DNA of 64,000 nucleotides from Flavobacterium sp. TAB 87 (GCF_001529295.1 NZ_LLWK01000034.1:1-64000); one strand, 5' to 3'. Shown: positions 47,124-57,262, counted from the first letter of the stretch. The notes: generated by a model not told the origin, from the letters alone. Program-made: numbers and translations.

Positions 47124-47445
47124 TTAGACTCCTTTTTCTTTTAACTGCTCTGTAAAATAACCTCGTATCGGAAAATCTAAAAATTTAAATATTAAATAAG
47201 ATAAAAGTATCAGTAGGATAACAGAGATAGGAATGCCCCACCGCCATTCAGCGCTACTTGATTCTATTACTACAACATAACTTGCAAATATTTACATAAA
47301 GGCTTACTGTATCATATTTAGCAGAACAGAGATGTCTCCAAAAAAATTATTTCTACGATGCGCAAGATGTAAGCACTCCCCTGCTCCTGACGCAATTACT
47401 AGCGAGAAGTAAAAGGCAACAATAATTAATTCTATTATCCATTTC
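47124..47445 (-). pseudogene. decayed acyltransferase_3 (OafA-like) C-terminal remnant
   Basis: Two minus-strand stretches in different frames together resemble the C-terminal part of an OafA-type membrane acyltransferase. The first (about 47445 to 47310) reads HRRNNFFGDISVLLNMIQ then a stop, like the GxISYSLYLxH helix of this family. The second (about 47270 to 47124) reads WGIPISVILLILLSYLIFKF and then LDFPIRGYF, like the last helix and the final (E)xPxR segment; it ends at a TAA. A stop and frame change separate them, and no N-terminal part was found. It is probably the last remnant of a gene deleted or decayed here, fitting a polysaccharide-modification role. Confidence 0.55.
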
Positions 47446-47826
47446 ATTCTTCACTACGACAACTGCAGAATAAGAAATTAAGAAGAAACGCATAACATTT
47501 TTGTATTTAAAAACTATCTTCTACGTGCCATTTTACACTTTAAACAATATTTTTTTACTTTTAAAATAAAAAAGTGATAAAATTTGACCGAACTATTTTA
47601 TAGCGTAGAGAATTTCAGACAAAGTAAAACTGATATTTTTTTAGATTAAAAATCAAATAATTAAAACGGTCCAACAAATAAAAAACAGATAAACTTGAGT
47701 GTTATAAAAAAATTCTTTAGCGTTATTTATTGCTCCTTTTGAGGCAACTAGTATCTTGCAAATTCACTGTTTTATAAGATGTAGTTTTGCAGCGGAAAAA
47801 TAAATAAATGTTTTTTTAACAGTATA
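47446..47826. other. intergenic stretch, no gene seen
   Basis: About 380 AT-rich bases between the acyltransferase remnant and the histone H1-like gene hold nothing recognisable on either strand apart from scattered stops. They may contain further decayed parts of the same acyltransferase gene. Confidence 0.35.
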
Positions 47827-47860
47827 TTGGTACGCTGTGTACTGTATTCTGTTATTTTTG
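47827..47860 (+). promoter_or_regulatory. probable promoter of the histone H1-like gene
   Basis: TATTTTTG at 47853-47860 is an exact TAnnTTTG match, with TTG at 47827-47829, 23 bases ahead (at the long end of the allowed spacing). The ATG of the small basic protein follows 24 bases after the box. The assignment rests on motif and position only. Confidence 0.45.
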
Positions 47861-47884
47861 TTGACTTAATTTAATAAAAAAGAT

Positions 47885-48061
47885 ATGAAAGAGTTAGTAG
47901 AAAAAATTAATGCTGAATTTGAGACATTTACAGCTGAAACACAATCTTTAATTGAAAAAGGAGTAAAAGCGGCAGGACCAAGAGCTCGTAAGTCAACTTT
48001 AGAAATGGAAAAATTACTAAAAGAATTTAGAAAACTTTCTATCGAAGAAGCAAAAAAATAA
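47885..48061 (+). CDS. histone H1-like small basic protein (58 aa)
   Basis: This very short gene codes for 58 residues, starting MKELVEKINAEFETF and including KAAGPRARKST, with a lysine-rich helical end (LLKEFRKL, ending EEAKK). Proteins of this size and pattern are annotated as histone H1-like in Flavobacteriaceae. They are predicted to be helical and basic, and to bind DNA or act as nucleoid proteins, though experimental evidence is limited. It has its own probable promoter upstream and a strong intrinsic terminator 17 bases after its stop, so it is a single-gene transcription unit. Confidence 0.85.
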   Translation: MKELVEKINAEFETFTAETQSLIEKGVKAAGPRARKSTLEMEKLLKEFRKLSIEEAKK

Positions 48062-48077
48062 TTGGATTGAAAATTTG

Positions 48078-48111
48078 AAGCCCTTTAAGTAATTAAAGGG
48101 CTTTGTTTTTT
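48078..48111 (+). terminator. intrinsic terminator after the histone H1-like gene
   Basis: A perfect 11-bp stem (AAGCCCTTTAA at 48078-48088 with its complement at 48093-48103) around a GTAA loop is followed by a T-rich run (to 48111). It begins 17 bases after the stop codon and is the clearest intrinsic terminator in the window. Confidence 0.9.
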
Positions 48112-48254
48112 ACACTTGTCTCTTGATGGACTTACCATGATGCATCTGATTCAATCAATCTTTTGCGCTAGATCAGCAAATCGTTTTTAACTTAAAAATC
48201 CTTTAGTTTCATACTTAGATTATATAGAAACTTCTTATCAGCTTATACCAAATG

Positions 48255-49538
48255 CTATTTGGCGTTTTTAAAAGCACCTATTCCTGCAAAAGTGGCTCCT
48301 TTTGCTAATTGTTGTTCAATTCTCATCAATTGATTGAATTTTTCAACGCGTTCTGCACGACAACCACTTCCGGTTTTTAAATGACCTGCATTGATTCCTA
48401 CCGTTAAGTCAGCAATAAACGTATCTATGGTTTCGCCACTTCTGTGCGAAACGAAGCAATTGTATGAATTTTTATAAGCAAGTTCAACCGTATCTAAGGT
48501 TTCGGTAACGGTTCCAATTTGATTCAGTTTAATCAGAATTGAATTTGCCACACCTTTGCTAATTCCCTCTGCTAATATGCTTTTATTGGTACAAAATAAA
48601 TCGTCACCCACAATTTCTGTCTTGTGACCTAAACTATCCGTCAAGTTTTTCCAACCTTCCCAGTCGTTTTCGGCCAAACCGTCCTCTAACAAAACTATTG
48701 GATATTGGTTTACCCAACTTTCCCACATTTTTATCATGTCATCGCTTGTCACTAATTTTTGAGTGCTTTTGAAAAATTTATATTTCCCGTTTTCATACAT
48801 TTCACTAGTTGCAGGATCGAGACAAATACTCACATCTTTACCAGGCGAATATCCCGCTTTCGTAATGGCTTCTAAAATCAATTCCATTGCTTGCTCATTC
48901 GATTTTAGATCCGGCGAAAATCCGCCTTCGTCGCCAACCCCAGTACTTAATCCTTTTGCTTTTAATACTGATCTCAAAGTATGAAACACATCTTCGCCCA
49001 TGCGAATGGATTCTTTAAAAGATGGCGCATTGTGTGGTGCAATCATAAATTCCTGAAAATCGACGGTGTTGTCTGCGTGTTTACCACCGTTGATCACATT
49101 CATACAGGGAACAGGCATAATGTGCGCGTTGCTTCCTCCTAAATACTGATATAACGGAATATTTGAACTAATAGATTTAGCTCTTGCAAATGCCATAGAA
49201 ACTCCCAAAATTGCATTGGCTCCTAGTTTGGCTTTGTTTTCTGTACCATCCAGGTCTATCAAAAAATGATCTAATTCGCGCTGGCTGCTGAAACTCTTGT
49301 TCTCAAAAGCTTTGGCAATAGTCGTATTTACATTGTTCACGGCATTTAGTACGCCTTTTCCTTGGTATCTTTTTGGATCACCATCTCTCAATTCTACTGC
49401 TTCGCGCTCACCCGTAGACGAACCACTTGGCACCATGGCACGGGCTGTTGTTCCATCTTCCAATTGTATGTTTACTTCCACTGTTGGATTTCCTCTTGAA
49501 TCGAGTATTTCCATCGCGTCAATTTTCTGTATTTTCAT
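48255..49538 (-). CDS. eno: enolase
   Basis: This glycolytic enzyme interconverts 2-phosphoglycerate and phosphoenolpyruvate. The 427-aa length is standard. [13 protein letters not shown] opens the protein, then [16 protein letters not shown] (the mobile loop serine region). [11 protein letters not shown] carries the catalytic glutamate. [10 protein letters not shown] and [15 protein letters not shown] hold metal ligands, [14 protein letters not shown] the catalytic lysine, and [18 protein letters not shown] the phosphate-binding residues. It is transcribed alone on the minus strand, about 110 bases after the flavoprotein gene. Nothing unusual was seen. Confidence 0.98.
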   Translation of the reverse strand: MKIQKIDAMEILDSRGNPTVEVNIQLEDGTTARAMVPSGSSTGEREAVELRDGDPKRYQGKGVLNAVNNVNTTIAKAFENKSFSSQRELDHFLIDLDGTENKAKLGANAILGVSMAFARAKSISSNIPLYQYLGGSNAHIMPVPCMNVINGGKHADNTVDFQEFMIAPHNAPSFKESIRMGEDVFHTLRSVLKAKGLSTGVGDEGGFSPDLKSNEQAMELILEAITKAGYSPGKDVSICLDPATSEMYENGKYKFFKSTQKLVTSDDMIKMWESWVNQYPIVLLEDGLAENDWEGWKNLTDSLGHKTEIVGDDLFCTNKSILAEGISKGVANSILIKLNQIGTVTETLDTVELAYKNSYNCFVSHRSGETIDTFIADLTVGINAGHLKTGSGCRAERVEKFNQLMRIEQQLAKGATFAGIGAFKNAK

Positions 49539-49649
49539 AATAAAATTTCTTCTTGATTAATTAATTTATTTAGTGAATTTTGGAAATTTGTGCAGACTTA
49601 AAATTTGCAAGCCCTATTAAAACCAAAATTTCACGCTAAGTCAATACAA

Positions 49650-51044
49650 CTACTTTATTTTATACAATTCGGTAAACAAGGTATTAAGTGATTCCGAATA
49701 TGCTGGGTGCGAAAACATCCCCGTTGCTAAGTTTTTTGCTGGAATGCCGCCTTCCATCGCCATTTGAATTACCGTTGCTATTTCGCCTCCTTCAGTACAA
49801 ACAATCGCAGCACCCAAAATTTTGCCTGAATCTTTGTCTACTAAGGCTTTCCAAAGTCCTTGCGGCTCCCCGGTTTCAATACCACGGGTAATTCTTTTTC
49901 CCGGAATTGAGATCACATGAAAATTCAACCCTTGTTCGCGCGCTTGATTTTCAGACAAACCTACACGCCCCAACTGTGGATCTGTGTACATGGTGTACGG
50001 GATAATTCGACCATCAGTTGTGCTGTCAATCTTTTCTAGTAGATTATTGCGCAGCACCACAAAATCATTGAACGCCACATGAGTAAATTGTGGACCGCCA
50101 TTTATATCACCCACGGCATAAACGCCCTTTACATTGGTTTCTAGTTTACCATTTACTTTAACGTAGCCTTTTTTGTCCAATGCTATTCCAGCCGCTTCGG
50201 TGTTTAAACCATCGGCATTCGATTGGCGACCAACTGCCAATAGCAAATGTGTTCCTGTAATTTTATGGTTTTTTCCGTCTTTACTGTACGTCACGGTAAC
50301 TGCATCATTGGCTTCTTCCAGCGCTTCAACGGCAGATCCCAGTATGAAGTTCATTCCTTCCGCTTCCATAAGATCCTGTAGCGATTCTGCAACATCAAAA
50401 TCTTCAGTTGACATAATTTGATCGCCTCTTTCAATAACAGTTACTTCACTGCCAAAGCGACTGTACATTTGGCCAAATTCTAAACCAATGTAACCGCCAC
50501 CAATGACAATTAATTTTTTTGGAATTTCAGTCAATGCCAGAATTCCAGTCGAATCGTACCATTTTACAGTGTCAATTCCTCTAATTTTAGGAATGGTTGG
50601 GCGCGTACCTGCATCAATAAAAATGTGCGGTGCCGTATATTCTTGCTCTTCACCATTCTTTTTTTTGACAACTACTGCGTTTTCTCCAATAAACGAAGCT
50701 GTTCCATAAACCAATTCTAGATTTTCAGCATCTGCTGTTCGGTTTTTTACGCCATCCTTAGAGTCAGCTACTATTGTATCTTTTCGTTTTTGAGTCGTTG
50801 CAAAATCTAGCGAAAGATCTGAAACTGAGATTCCGTGTTTACCCGCTGTTTTTATGCCGTGCATCACTTTTGCGGAAGCTATTAATGTTTTTGTAGGCGT
50901 ACAACCTACATTTAAACAAGCACCGCCCAGTTCTGCTTCCGATTTTTCTACCATGACAGTTTTCCATCCAGCGCCTGCTAACTTTAGAGACAGCGGTTTC
51001 GCAGCCTGTCCCGAACCAATTATTATTGCATCAACTTTAATCAT
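49650..51044 (-). CDS. MerA/Lpd-family flavoprotein disulfide reductase
   Basis: This FAD-dependent pyridine nucleotide-disulfide oxidoreductase has 464 aa. GSGQAAKPLSLKLAGAGW is the FAD motif, and GGACLNVGCTPTKTLIASAK contains the redox pair CxxxxC. VIGGGYIGLEFGQMYSRFG is the NAD(P)H motif, and YAVGDINGGPQFTHVAFND is the second FAD motif. The C-terminus ends with MFSHPAYSESLNTLF, carrying the catalytic His and Glu of the dimer interface. No NmerA domain and no C-terminal cysteine pair are present, so mercury reduction is doubtful. Databases often name this group mercuric reductase or dihydrolipoyl dehydrogenase by similarity. It may be a general disulfide or thiol reductase. No lipoyl-bearing partner is encoded nearby. 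Confidence 0.85.
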   Translation of the reverse strand: MIKVDAIIIGSGQAAKPLSLKLAGAGWKTVMVEKSEAELGGACLNVGCTPTKTLIASAKVMHGIKTAGKHGISVSDLSLDFATTQKRKDTIVADSKDGVKNRTADAENLELVYGTASFIGENAVVVKKKNGEEQEYTAPHIFIDAGTRPTIPKIRGIDTVKWYDSTGILALTEIPKKLIVIGGGYIGLEFGQMYSRFGSEVTVIERGDQIMSTEDFDVAESLQDLMEAEGMNFILGSAVEALEEANDAVTVTYSKDGKNHKITGTHLLLAVGRQSNADGLNTEAAGIALDKKGYVKVNGKLETNVKGVYAVGDINGGPQFTHVAFNDFVVLRNNLLEKIDSTTDGRIIPYTMYTDPQLGRVGLSENQAREQGLNFHVISIPGKRITRGIETGEPQGLWKALVDKDSGKILGAAIVCTEGGEIATVIQMAMEGGIPAKNLATGMFSHPAYSESLNTLFTELYKIK

Positions 51045-51222
51045 GATCTATTTTTGAATTGTATTATATGTATAAATTATTTCACTTTCGTGAAATGGTC
51101 TCTGCTTTTTGATTGACAATAAAACGACTTAAAAACCTGTTTTACTTATGCCTTAATTTGCCGCTTTTATTTTTGTTGCCACAGATTTAAAGGTTTCAAA
51201 TGATTTTATATCTTCAATAATT

Positions 51223-54009
51223 TTAATTTTCTAAAAACTGTCGCAATACATATTGCAAAATTCCGCCGTTGCGATAATATTCAATTTCTATTAAAGAATC
51301 CAAACGTGCTATAGCGCTAAATTCTATTGTTGCACCGTTCTCCTTCTGTGCAATCACTTGAACTTCTTTTAACGGTTTAATATCTTCTGAAATGCCACTT
51401 ATTGTAAAAGTCTCTGTGCCATCAATGCCAAGTTGCTCGGCGGTATCGCCAATTTTATATTGCAGCGGAAGTACGCCAAGTCCAACCAAATTACTTCGGT
51501 GAATGCGCTCATAACTTTCGGCGATTACACATTTAATACCCAGTAAAAAAGTACCTTTTGCTGCCCAATCTCGAGACGAACCACTACCATATTCTTTTCC
51601 AGCGAGGACCACAAGGGCCGTATTGTTTTCCTTGTATTTCATGGCAGCATCATAGACGCTCATTTCTTCGCCTGTTGGCAAGTAGTTGGTGTAGCCACCT
51701 TCGCTTTTGGCCAGTTTGTTTTTGATGCGGACATTGGCAAAAGTACCTCGCACCATAACCTCATCGTTACCACGACGGCTTCCGTAAGAATTAAAACTTT
51801 CTTTGGGCACGCCTTGTTCGATCAGGTATTTCCCCGCTGATGAATGCTCGTTAAAAGAGCCTGCGGGCGAAATATGATCGGTAGTGATGCTGTCTCCCAA
51901 AACCAATAATGCGCGCGCATTGGTTATGTTTTGTAGTTCAGGCGCAGCGGCAGAAATATTTTTGAAAAATGGAATTTCCTTGATATAAGTCGAATTTTCA
52001 TCCCAATGGTATAAATTGCCTTCTGGAACTTGCAGATTTTTCCAAATGTCGTTGCCTTCAAAAATTTCATCATAATTCTTTTTAAAATCTTTTGGAGACA
52101 GAACAGTACGCATTATCGCATTGATTTCATCGTCTGTAGGCCAAATGTCTTTTAGGTAAACGGGCTGCAAATTTCTGTCAAAGCTAATTGGATCATTCAC
52201 CAAATCGATATCCACTCGTCCTGCAATAGCATAAGCAACTACCAACATGGGCGACATTAAAAAGTTCATTTTCACCTGCGGATGAACGCGGGCTTCAAAA
52301 TTTCGATTGCCCGAAAGAACCGACGCCACGACCAGTTCGTTTTCATCTACGGCTTGTGCGATGGCTGGAGACAAAGGCCCTGAATTTCCGATGCAAGAGG
52401 TACAACCGTAACCAACCAAATGAAACTTAAGCGCCTCAAGATCGGTCATCAAATCTGCTTTTTCTAAGTAATCAGTAACTACTTTTGATCCTGGAGCAAG
52501 TGACGTTTTTACCCAAGGTTTTACATTTATACCATGCTCACGTGCTTTTCTGGCGACTAAACCAGCGCCAATCATCACAAATGGATTTGAAGTGTTTGTA
52601 CAAGAAGTAATGGCAGCAATAACCACCGAACCATCTGACAATTTAAATTTACCATCTCCTCTATCGATCCATATTGTTTTAAGTCCGTTTTTTTCGACAG
52701 TTTCTACACTAGATGGTTCTGCATTTTGCGGTGCTTCATAAATGGGTTGGTCGCCTCCTTCTCCGTCGAATTTGTCTATCGATCGAATGATCTCTCTCTT
52801 ATTGTGCTCAATATAATTTCGTCCAAAGAAATCATGCAATAAGGACACGAATTTGGGTTTAAATTCACGCAAAAGTATTTTGTCTTGTGGTCGTTTTGGT
52901 CCAGCCACTGTAGGTTCAATTGTTGACATATCCAACTCTACAATAGAGGTGTACTGAATCTTATCTTCGTCTGCTCGCCACAACATATTTGTCTTACAAT
53001 ACGATTCTACGATTGCAATTTGTTCTTCAGAACGATTGCTCAGCGTCATGTATTCCAACGTTTTATCATCAATAGGAAAATAGGTAATGGTGCAGCCGAA
53101 TTCTGGCGACATATTACCAATCGTCGCCCGATCAGGAACGGAAAGGTGGTTGCATCCGGGACCAAAAACCTCAACAAATTTTCCTACTACTCCTTTTTTT
53201 CTTAAAATATTAGCAATAGTAAGTACCAAATCTGTAGCGGTGGAACCTAGCGGCAGTTTTCCGGTAAGTTTAAGACCAACTACTTCTGGCATGATAAAAT
53301 AGAGCGGTTGTCCTAAAATGGCTGCTTCGGCTTCAATACCGCCAACACCCCAACCCACTACTCCAATTCCGTTGACCATGGGTGTATGACTGTCCGTACC
53401 GACCAATGTATCTGGAAACAATTCCCCATCTCGCTCAATAACGCCTTTAGAGAAATATTCTAAATTTACCTGATGACAAATTCCCATTCCAGGTGGTACC
53501 ACGCGAAAATTATCAAAAGATTGTTGCGCCCATTTTAAAAACTGGTAGCGCTCTACATTTCGTTTAAATTCTTCGTCCATATTTCGACCATAAGAATAAT
53601 CGGTTCCAAAATAATCGACTTGTACCGAATGGTCAATGACCAAATCTACGGGAACCAACGGATTTATAGTTTCGGGATTTTTTCCTTTTCGAGCCAACTC
53701 TTCACGAAGCGCTGCAATGTCAACCACAGCTGGAACTCCCGTAAAATCTTGCATCAAAACACGCGCTGGTTTAAACGGAATGTCTTTATCCGAAGCTTCG
53801 GGTTTCCAGTGCATCAATGTCTCAACATTTTCTTGTGTTACTGAAAATCCATCGTAATTTCGAAGTGCATTTTCTAATAAAATCCGAATAGAAAACGGCA
53901 ATTTACTTATTTCGTGGCCTTGCTCTTCTAGAACAGAAAGACTATAATAACCAAATTCTTTTCCTAACAGTGCTAATTTTTTCTTTACTTTAAAGGGATC
54001 TTTATCCAT
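51223..54009 (-). CDS. acnA: aconitate hydratase AcnA
   Basis: This citric acid cycle enzyme isomerises citrate and isocitrate. The 928-aa length matches the AcnA/IRP1 family. LPFSIRILLENALRNYDG and VLMQDFTGVPAVVDIAAL are the N-terminal domain signatures, with GTDSHTPMVNG and then GWGVGGIEAEAAILGQP. The iron-sulfur cysteines are in TSCTNTSNP and GYGCTSCIGNSG. The swivel domain near the end has GDSITTDHISPAG and GSSRDWAAKGTFLLG. The reading frame is intact and ordinary. It lies upstream of the flavoprotein and enolase genes in the same orientation, with gaps of about 180 and 110 bases, but co-transcription is uncertain. Confidence 0.98.
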   Translation of the reverse strand: MDKDPFKVKKKLALLGKEFGYYSLSVLEEQGHEISKLPFSIRILLENALRNYDGFSVTQENVETLMHWKPEASDKDIPFKPARVLMQDFTGVPAVVDIAALREELARKGKNPETINPLVPVDLVIDHSVQVDYFGTDYSYGRNMDEEFKRNVERYQFLKWAQQSFDNFRVVPPGMGICHQVNLEYFSKGVIERDGELFPDTLVGTDSHTPMVNGIGVVGWGVGGIEAEAAILGQPLYFIMPEVVGLKLTGKLPLGSTATDLVLTIANILRKKGVVGKFVEVFGPGCNHLSVPDRATIGNMSPEFGCTITYFPIDDKTLEYMTLSNRSEEQIAIVESYCKTNMLWRADEDKIQYTSIVELDMSTIEPTVAGPKRPQDKILLREFKPKFVSLLHDFFGRNYIEHNKREIIRSIDKFDGEGGDQPIYEAPQNAEPSSVETVEKNGLKTIWIDRGDGKFKLSDGSVVIAAITSCTNTSNPFVMIGAGLVARKAREHGINVKPWVKTSLAPGSKVVTDYLEKADLMTDLEALKFHLVGYGCTSCIGNSGPLSPAIAQAVDENELVVASVLSGNRNFEARVHPQVKMNFLMSPMLVVAYAIAGRVDIDLVNDPISFDRNLQPVYLKDIWPTDDEINAIMRTVLSPKDFKKNYDEIFEGNDIWKNLQVPEGNLYHWDENSTYIKEIPFFKNISAAAPELQNITNARALLVLGDSITTDHISPAGSFNEHSSAGKYLIEQGVPKESFNSYGSRRGNDEVMVRGTFANVRIKNKLAKSEGGYTNYLPTGEEMSVYDAAMKYKENNTALVVLAGKEYGSGSSRDWAAKGTFLLGIKCVIAESYERIHRSNLVGLGVLPLQYKIGDTAEQLGIDGTETFTISGISEDIKPLKEVQVIAQKENGATIEFSAIARLDSLIEIEYYRNGGILQYVLRQFLEN

Positions 54010-54992
54010 AATTTGTAGTGTTTTATTCTATTTTTGATGCTCCAGAAATTCACAAGAATTTGTGGTAATTCATTTCGAAGCAGGATTCTTCGGGCAGCTA
54101 TTGCGGAAGAATTACAATTGATGTTTTTTAGTTATATTTCAAATCAGAATCTAATTTGATTTGGTATTACAATTTGAGCGCATTAGTATAGTTTTTTTGA
54201 AAAATATTTAGTAGCTAAAAAATAATTGTATTTAAAACGCGATGATTGTAAGACATATATCCTTAAAAGTACAAAAATTATATTTTACTGAAGCATTAAT
54301 ATTATCTAGTGCTGAGGTTGCTTGTACAGTAATTAAGAAATCAATAATTAAAAATAGCCGGAAAATAGTAGCGGTCTTTTAAATTTTTATATAGTCTTAA
54401 ATTAAACTGTAAATAGAAAATCTTCACTAGATCTGCTATTCGTAGTTCGAGGACAATACCAAAATTGACTTGGAGTTGCTTATGGACTTCAACGAATTTT
54501 GTTGGGAATACCAAAAAAACCACCAGCAAACTATGTTTAAAAACGGGAATTTTTGAGAGATCGATCGCTACCGATAAGTTTCTCTTAATTAATTTGTTTA
54601 ACTTTAGCATAAGCAACAATAATTCAGAAGAAATCAAGGCTGGCTATTGTGGTATTAATCAATTATATCATCTGGTAATTTAAATACATATGAAAGTTAA
54701 TAATCATCCCCAAACTAAATTGGCAAGTAAACAAACAGTTTTCAAAGTCTTGAAAATAAATTTAGAAGCTATTTACTATATGACTTTAAGCAAAAAAATG
54801 AAATTGCTTTCTTCATTTTCCGATTAAAAAAATCAATCAAATACTTTGAATGTCCTCATTATAACTACAATACTTACTCTTTGCTGTATATTGTTGTTTT
54901 TAGAAAAAATAAAAAACAATGCTTATTCTGTAATTGTTCAAATTTCTTATATCACCTATTTGCCCTTTTAATTATTTAATAACCTGTCCATC
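54010..54992. other. intergenic stretch between divergent genes, no gene supported
   Basis: About 980 AT-rich bases lie between the divergent acnA and glutamate-synthase-domain genes. Small frames overlap on both strands around 54341-54683, but neither matches a known family, and the two read through the same bases. A stretch from about 54470 reads MDFNEFCWEYQKNHQQ then meets stops, so it could be a decayed gene. Promoters for both flanking genes must be here; no exact consensus was identified. Confidence 0.4.
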
Positions 54993-56588
54993 ATGAAAAA
55001 TAATTTTTACATAACCACAACAATTGCGCTAATCATCACATTTGCATTAGGCTATTTTTTAAGTTCAAATTGGTATGTACTTTTCGGAATTATTTTAATA
55101 TTCACAATTCTGGGATATTATGATCTTTCTCAAACGAAACATACAATCATGCGAAATTATCCCGTATTAGGGAGATTGCGTTTTGTATTGGAAGAATTAA
55201 GGCCCAAAATGTATCAATATTTTATTGAGTCTGATATTGATGGTCGACCGTTTAATCGAGTCGATCGCTCTACAGTATACCAACGTGCAAAAGGCGTTCG
55301 CGACACGATTCCGTTTGGTACTCAACTCGACGTATATGCCGAAGGCTACGAATGGATTTGCCATACGATAGCGCCAAAGCCTTTCGATACTATAAATCAT
55401 GATCCTAGAATCTTGATTGGTAATAAAGGTTGCAAACATCCGTATTTTTCGAGTATAATCAATATTTCGGCTATGAGTTTTGGAGCAATAAGTGCCAATG
55501 CAGTTAGAGCTTTAAATGCAGGTGCTAAAATTGGGAATTTTGCCCATAATACTGGTGAAGGAGGTTTAAGTCATCATCATTTAGAAGAAGATGGAGATTT
55601 GATTTGGCAAATTGGTACAGCTTACTTTGGATGCCGAGATGAAGAAGGAAAATTTGACCCCGAACTCTTCGCTGAAAAGTCTAAGAATCCGAACGTAAAA
55701 ATGATTGAACTTAAGATATCGCAAGGAGCAAAACCAGGACATGGAGGTATTTTACCTGCCGAAAAAAATTCTGAAGAAATTGCTAAAATACGCCATATTA
55801 AACCGTTCACTAAAGTGTCCTCACCTCCTTATCATACGGCGTTCGATACACCTTTAGAAATGGTACAATTTATTCAGAAATTAAGAGATTTATCTGGAGG
55901 AAAACCAGTTGGATTTAAGTTGTGTATCGGTTATAAAAGTGAATTTATTTCGATTTGTCAGGCCATGATCGAACTGGATATTTATCCTGATTTTATCGCT
56001 GTAGATGGTGGCGAAGGAGGAACAGGAGCTGCACCACCAGAGTTTAGTAATTATGTCGGTGCGCCGTTAATTGACAGTCTTGATTTTGTTCACAACATAC
56101 TTAACGGCTTGGATATTCGCCAGCACATTAAAATTATTGCTTCTGGAAAAATAACTTCGGCTTTTCACGTTGCTCGTGTTATTGCGTTGGGGGCTGACGG
56201 CTGCTATCAAGCTAGAGGAATGATGATATCTTTAGGATGCATACAAGCGCTGATGTGCAACACCAACGAATGTCCAACCGGAATTACAACACAAGACCCC
56301 AAATTGACTAGAGGATTAGTGGTCGAGGATAAAAAATTTCGTGTCGCCAATTATCATAAAACAACACTTAAAAATTTTGCTGAACTTTTGGGAGCCACCG
56401 GTGTAACGGAAACGAAAAACTTAATGCGTTCGCATATTTATCGCCGTGTGTCGCTCAACAGTATGATTACTTATGAAGAGCTGTTTCCATCGATAAAAGT
56501 AGGTTCAATGCTTACCGAAGAGGTTCCTGCAAAATATAAAATGGATTTCGCTTTCGCGGATAAAACCCGTTGGGGAATTCATCCATAA
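54993..56588 (+). CDS. membrane-anchored glutamate-synthase-domain (GltS-like FMN) protein
   Basis: This 531-aa protein has two N-terminal membrane helices (about residues 8-46) and then the FMN-binding glutamate synthase central domain. NISAMSFGAISANAVRALN and NTGEGGLSHHH are the start of the barrel. KISQGAKPGHGGILP, FIAVDGGEGGTGAAP and ASGKITSAFHVARVIALGAD are flavin-barrel signatures. CIQALMCNTNECPTGI supplies cysteines that fit a 3Fe-4S cluster. No glutaminase domain is present, so it is not a complete glutamate synthase. The physiological reaction of such stand-alone proteins is not settled; archaeal-type glutamate synthase or another flavin oxidoreductase are possible. It is followed by the hemerythrin gene after 41 bases. 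Confidence 0.9.
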   Translation: MKNNFYITTTIALIITFALGYFLSSNWYVLFGIILIFTILGYYDLSQTKHTIMRNYPVLGRLRFVLEELRPKMYQYFIESDIDGRPFNRVDRSTVYQRAKGVRDTIPFGTQLDVYAEGYEWICHTIAPKPFDTINHDPRILIGNKGCKHPYFSSIINISAMSFGAISANAVRALNAGAKIGNFAHNTGEGGLSHHHLEEDGDLIWQIGTAYFGCRDEEGKFDPELFAEKSKNPNVKMIELKISQGAKPGHGGILPAEKNSEEIAKIRHIKPFTKVSSPPYHTAFDTPLEMVQFIQKLRDLSGGKPVGFKLCIGYKSEFISICQAMIELDIYPDFIAVDGGEGGTGAAPPEFSNYVGAPLIDSLDFVHNILNGLDIRQHIKIIASGKITSAFHVARVIALGADGCYQARGMMISLGCIQALMCNTNECPTGITTQDPKLTRGLVVEDKKFRVANYHKTTLKNFAELLGATGVTETKNLMRSHIYRRVSLNSMITYEELFPSIKVGSMLTEEVPAKYKMDFAFADKTRWGIHP

Positions 56589-56629
56589 TTTAATTTTACA
56601 TTTATACTATAAATTAGTAGTCGATAGCT

Positions 56630-57145
56630 ATGAGCAAAACTTTACATCAATTTTTTGAAAATGACCACCGTCAGATTGATCTCTTTCTAAAAAAAGCACT
56701 GAAGCAACCCGGCGGAATCGAACTGAATTACTACCATCAATTTCGAAGCCGATTGCTGCGACACATCAAGATGGAAGAGAAATTGCTCTTTCCTACTGCA
56801 AAAAAAGTAAATCCGGAACTGATCACGGAACTGATACCGAAATACCGACTCGATCACGGTGCTATTACTGCCTTAATGGTTCCGGTTCCTACGCTGTCTT
56901 TGCTTAAGGTGATTCGATACATTTTAAAAAAACACAATATTGCCGAAGAAGAGACTGGAGGTTTGTACGAAATATGTGAATCTTTGACACAGGGACAAAC
57001 GCAAGAGCTTTTAGAAGAGCTGAGAGCGACAAAAGAAGTTCCTGTTCATCCACCAAATACAATACCTCTTGCTCTGGAGGCAGCCAAAAGAGCTTTACTA
57101 AGAGCGGGATATGATTATCATGAAATTGTAAGTATTGCAGAATGA
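56630..57145 (+). CDS. hemerythrin-domain protein
   Basis: This small (171 aa) four-helix protein is expected to bind a non-heme di-iron centre. Potential ligands are in LHQFFENDHRQID, RHIKMEEKLLFP, YRLDHGAITAL and KKHNIAEEETGGLYEI, spread through the first 115 residues in the order of the hemerythrin HHE domain. The C-terminal part (about 120-171) is a helical tail with VHPPNTIPLALEAAKRALL. By family it may sense or bind oxygen, or help iron-sulfur cluster repair. It shares an operon with the preceding glutamate-synthase-domain gene, whose iron-sulfur cluster may need such protection. Confidence 0.88.
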   Translation: MSKTLHQFFENDHRQIDLFLKKALKQPGGIELNYYHQFRSRLLRHIKMEEKLLFPTAKKVNPELITELIPKYRLDHGAITALMVPVPTLSLLKVIRYILKKHNIAEEETGGLYEICESLTQGQTQELLEELRATKEVPVHPPNTIPLALEAAKRALLRAGYDYHEIVSIAE

Positions 57146-57262
57146 TGGAAAATATCCTGTTTTTTATCTGAAAGTATTTTGCTTATAGAAATTACTACAT
57201 AATAAAGATTAATTGTAATAAACAAGTATATAATCTGCCGCCTCTTTTACTTAATAAAATTT

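Noticed and set aside
51079..51096. 7-bp hairpin ATTTCAC with GTGAAAT near the flavoprotein start
   Set aside because: It has no T-run on either side and no known operator match, so it is not listed as a terminator or regulatory site.
54341..54683. Overlapping small frames of 98 and 72 codons on opposite strands
   Set aside because: Neither resembles a known protein and they use the same bases; a decayed gene is possible but cannot be named.
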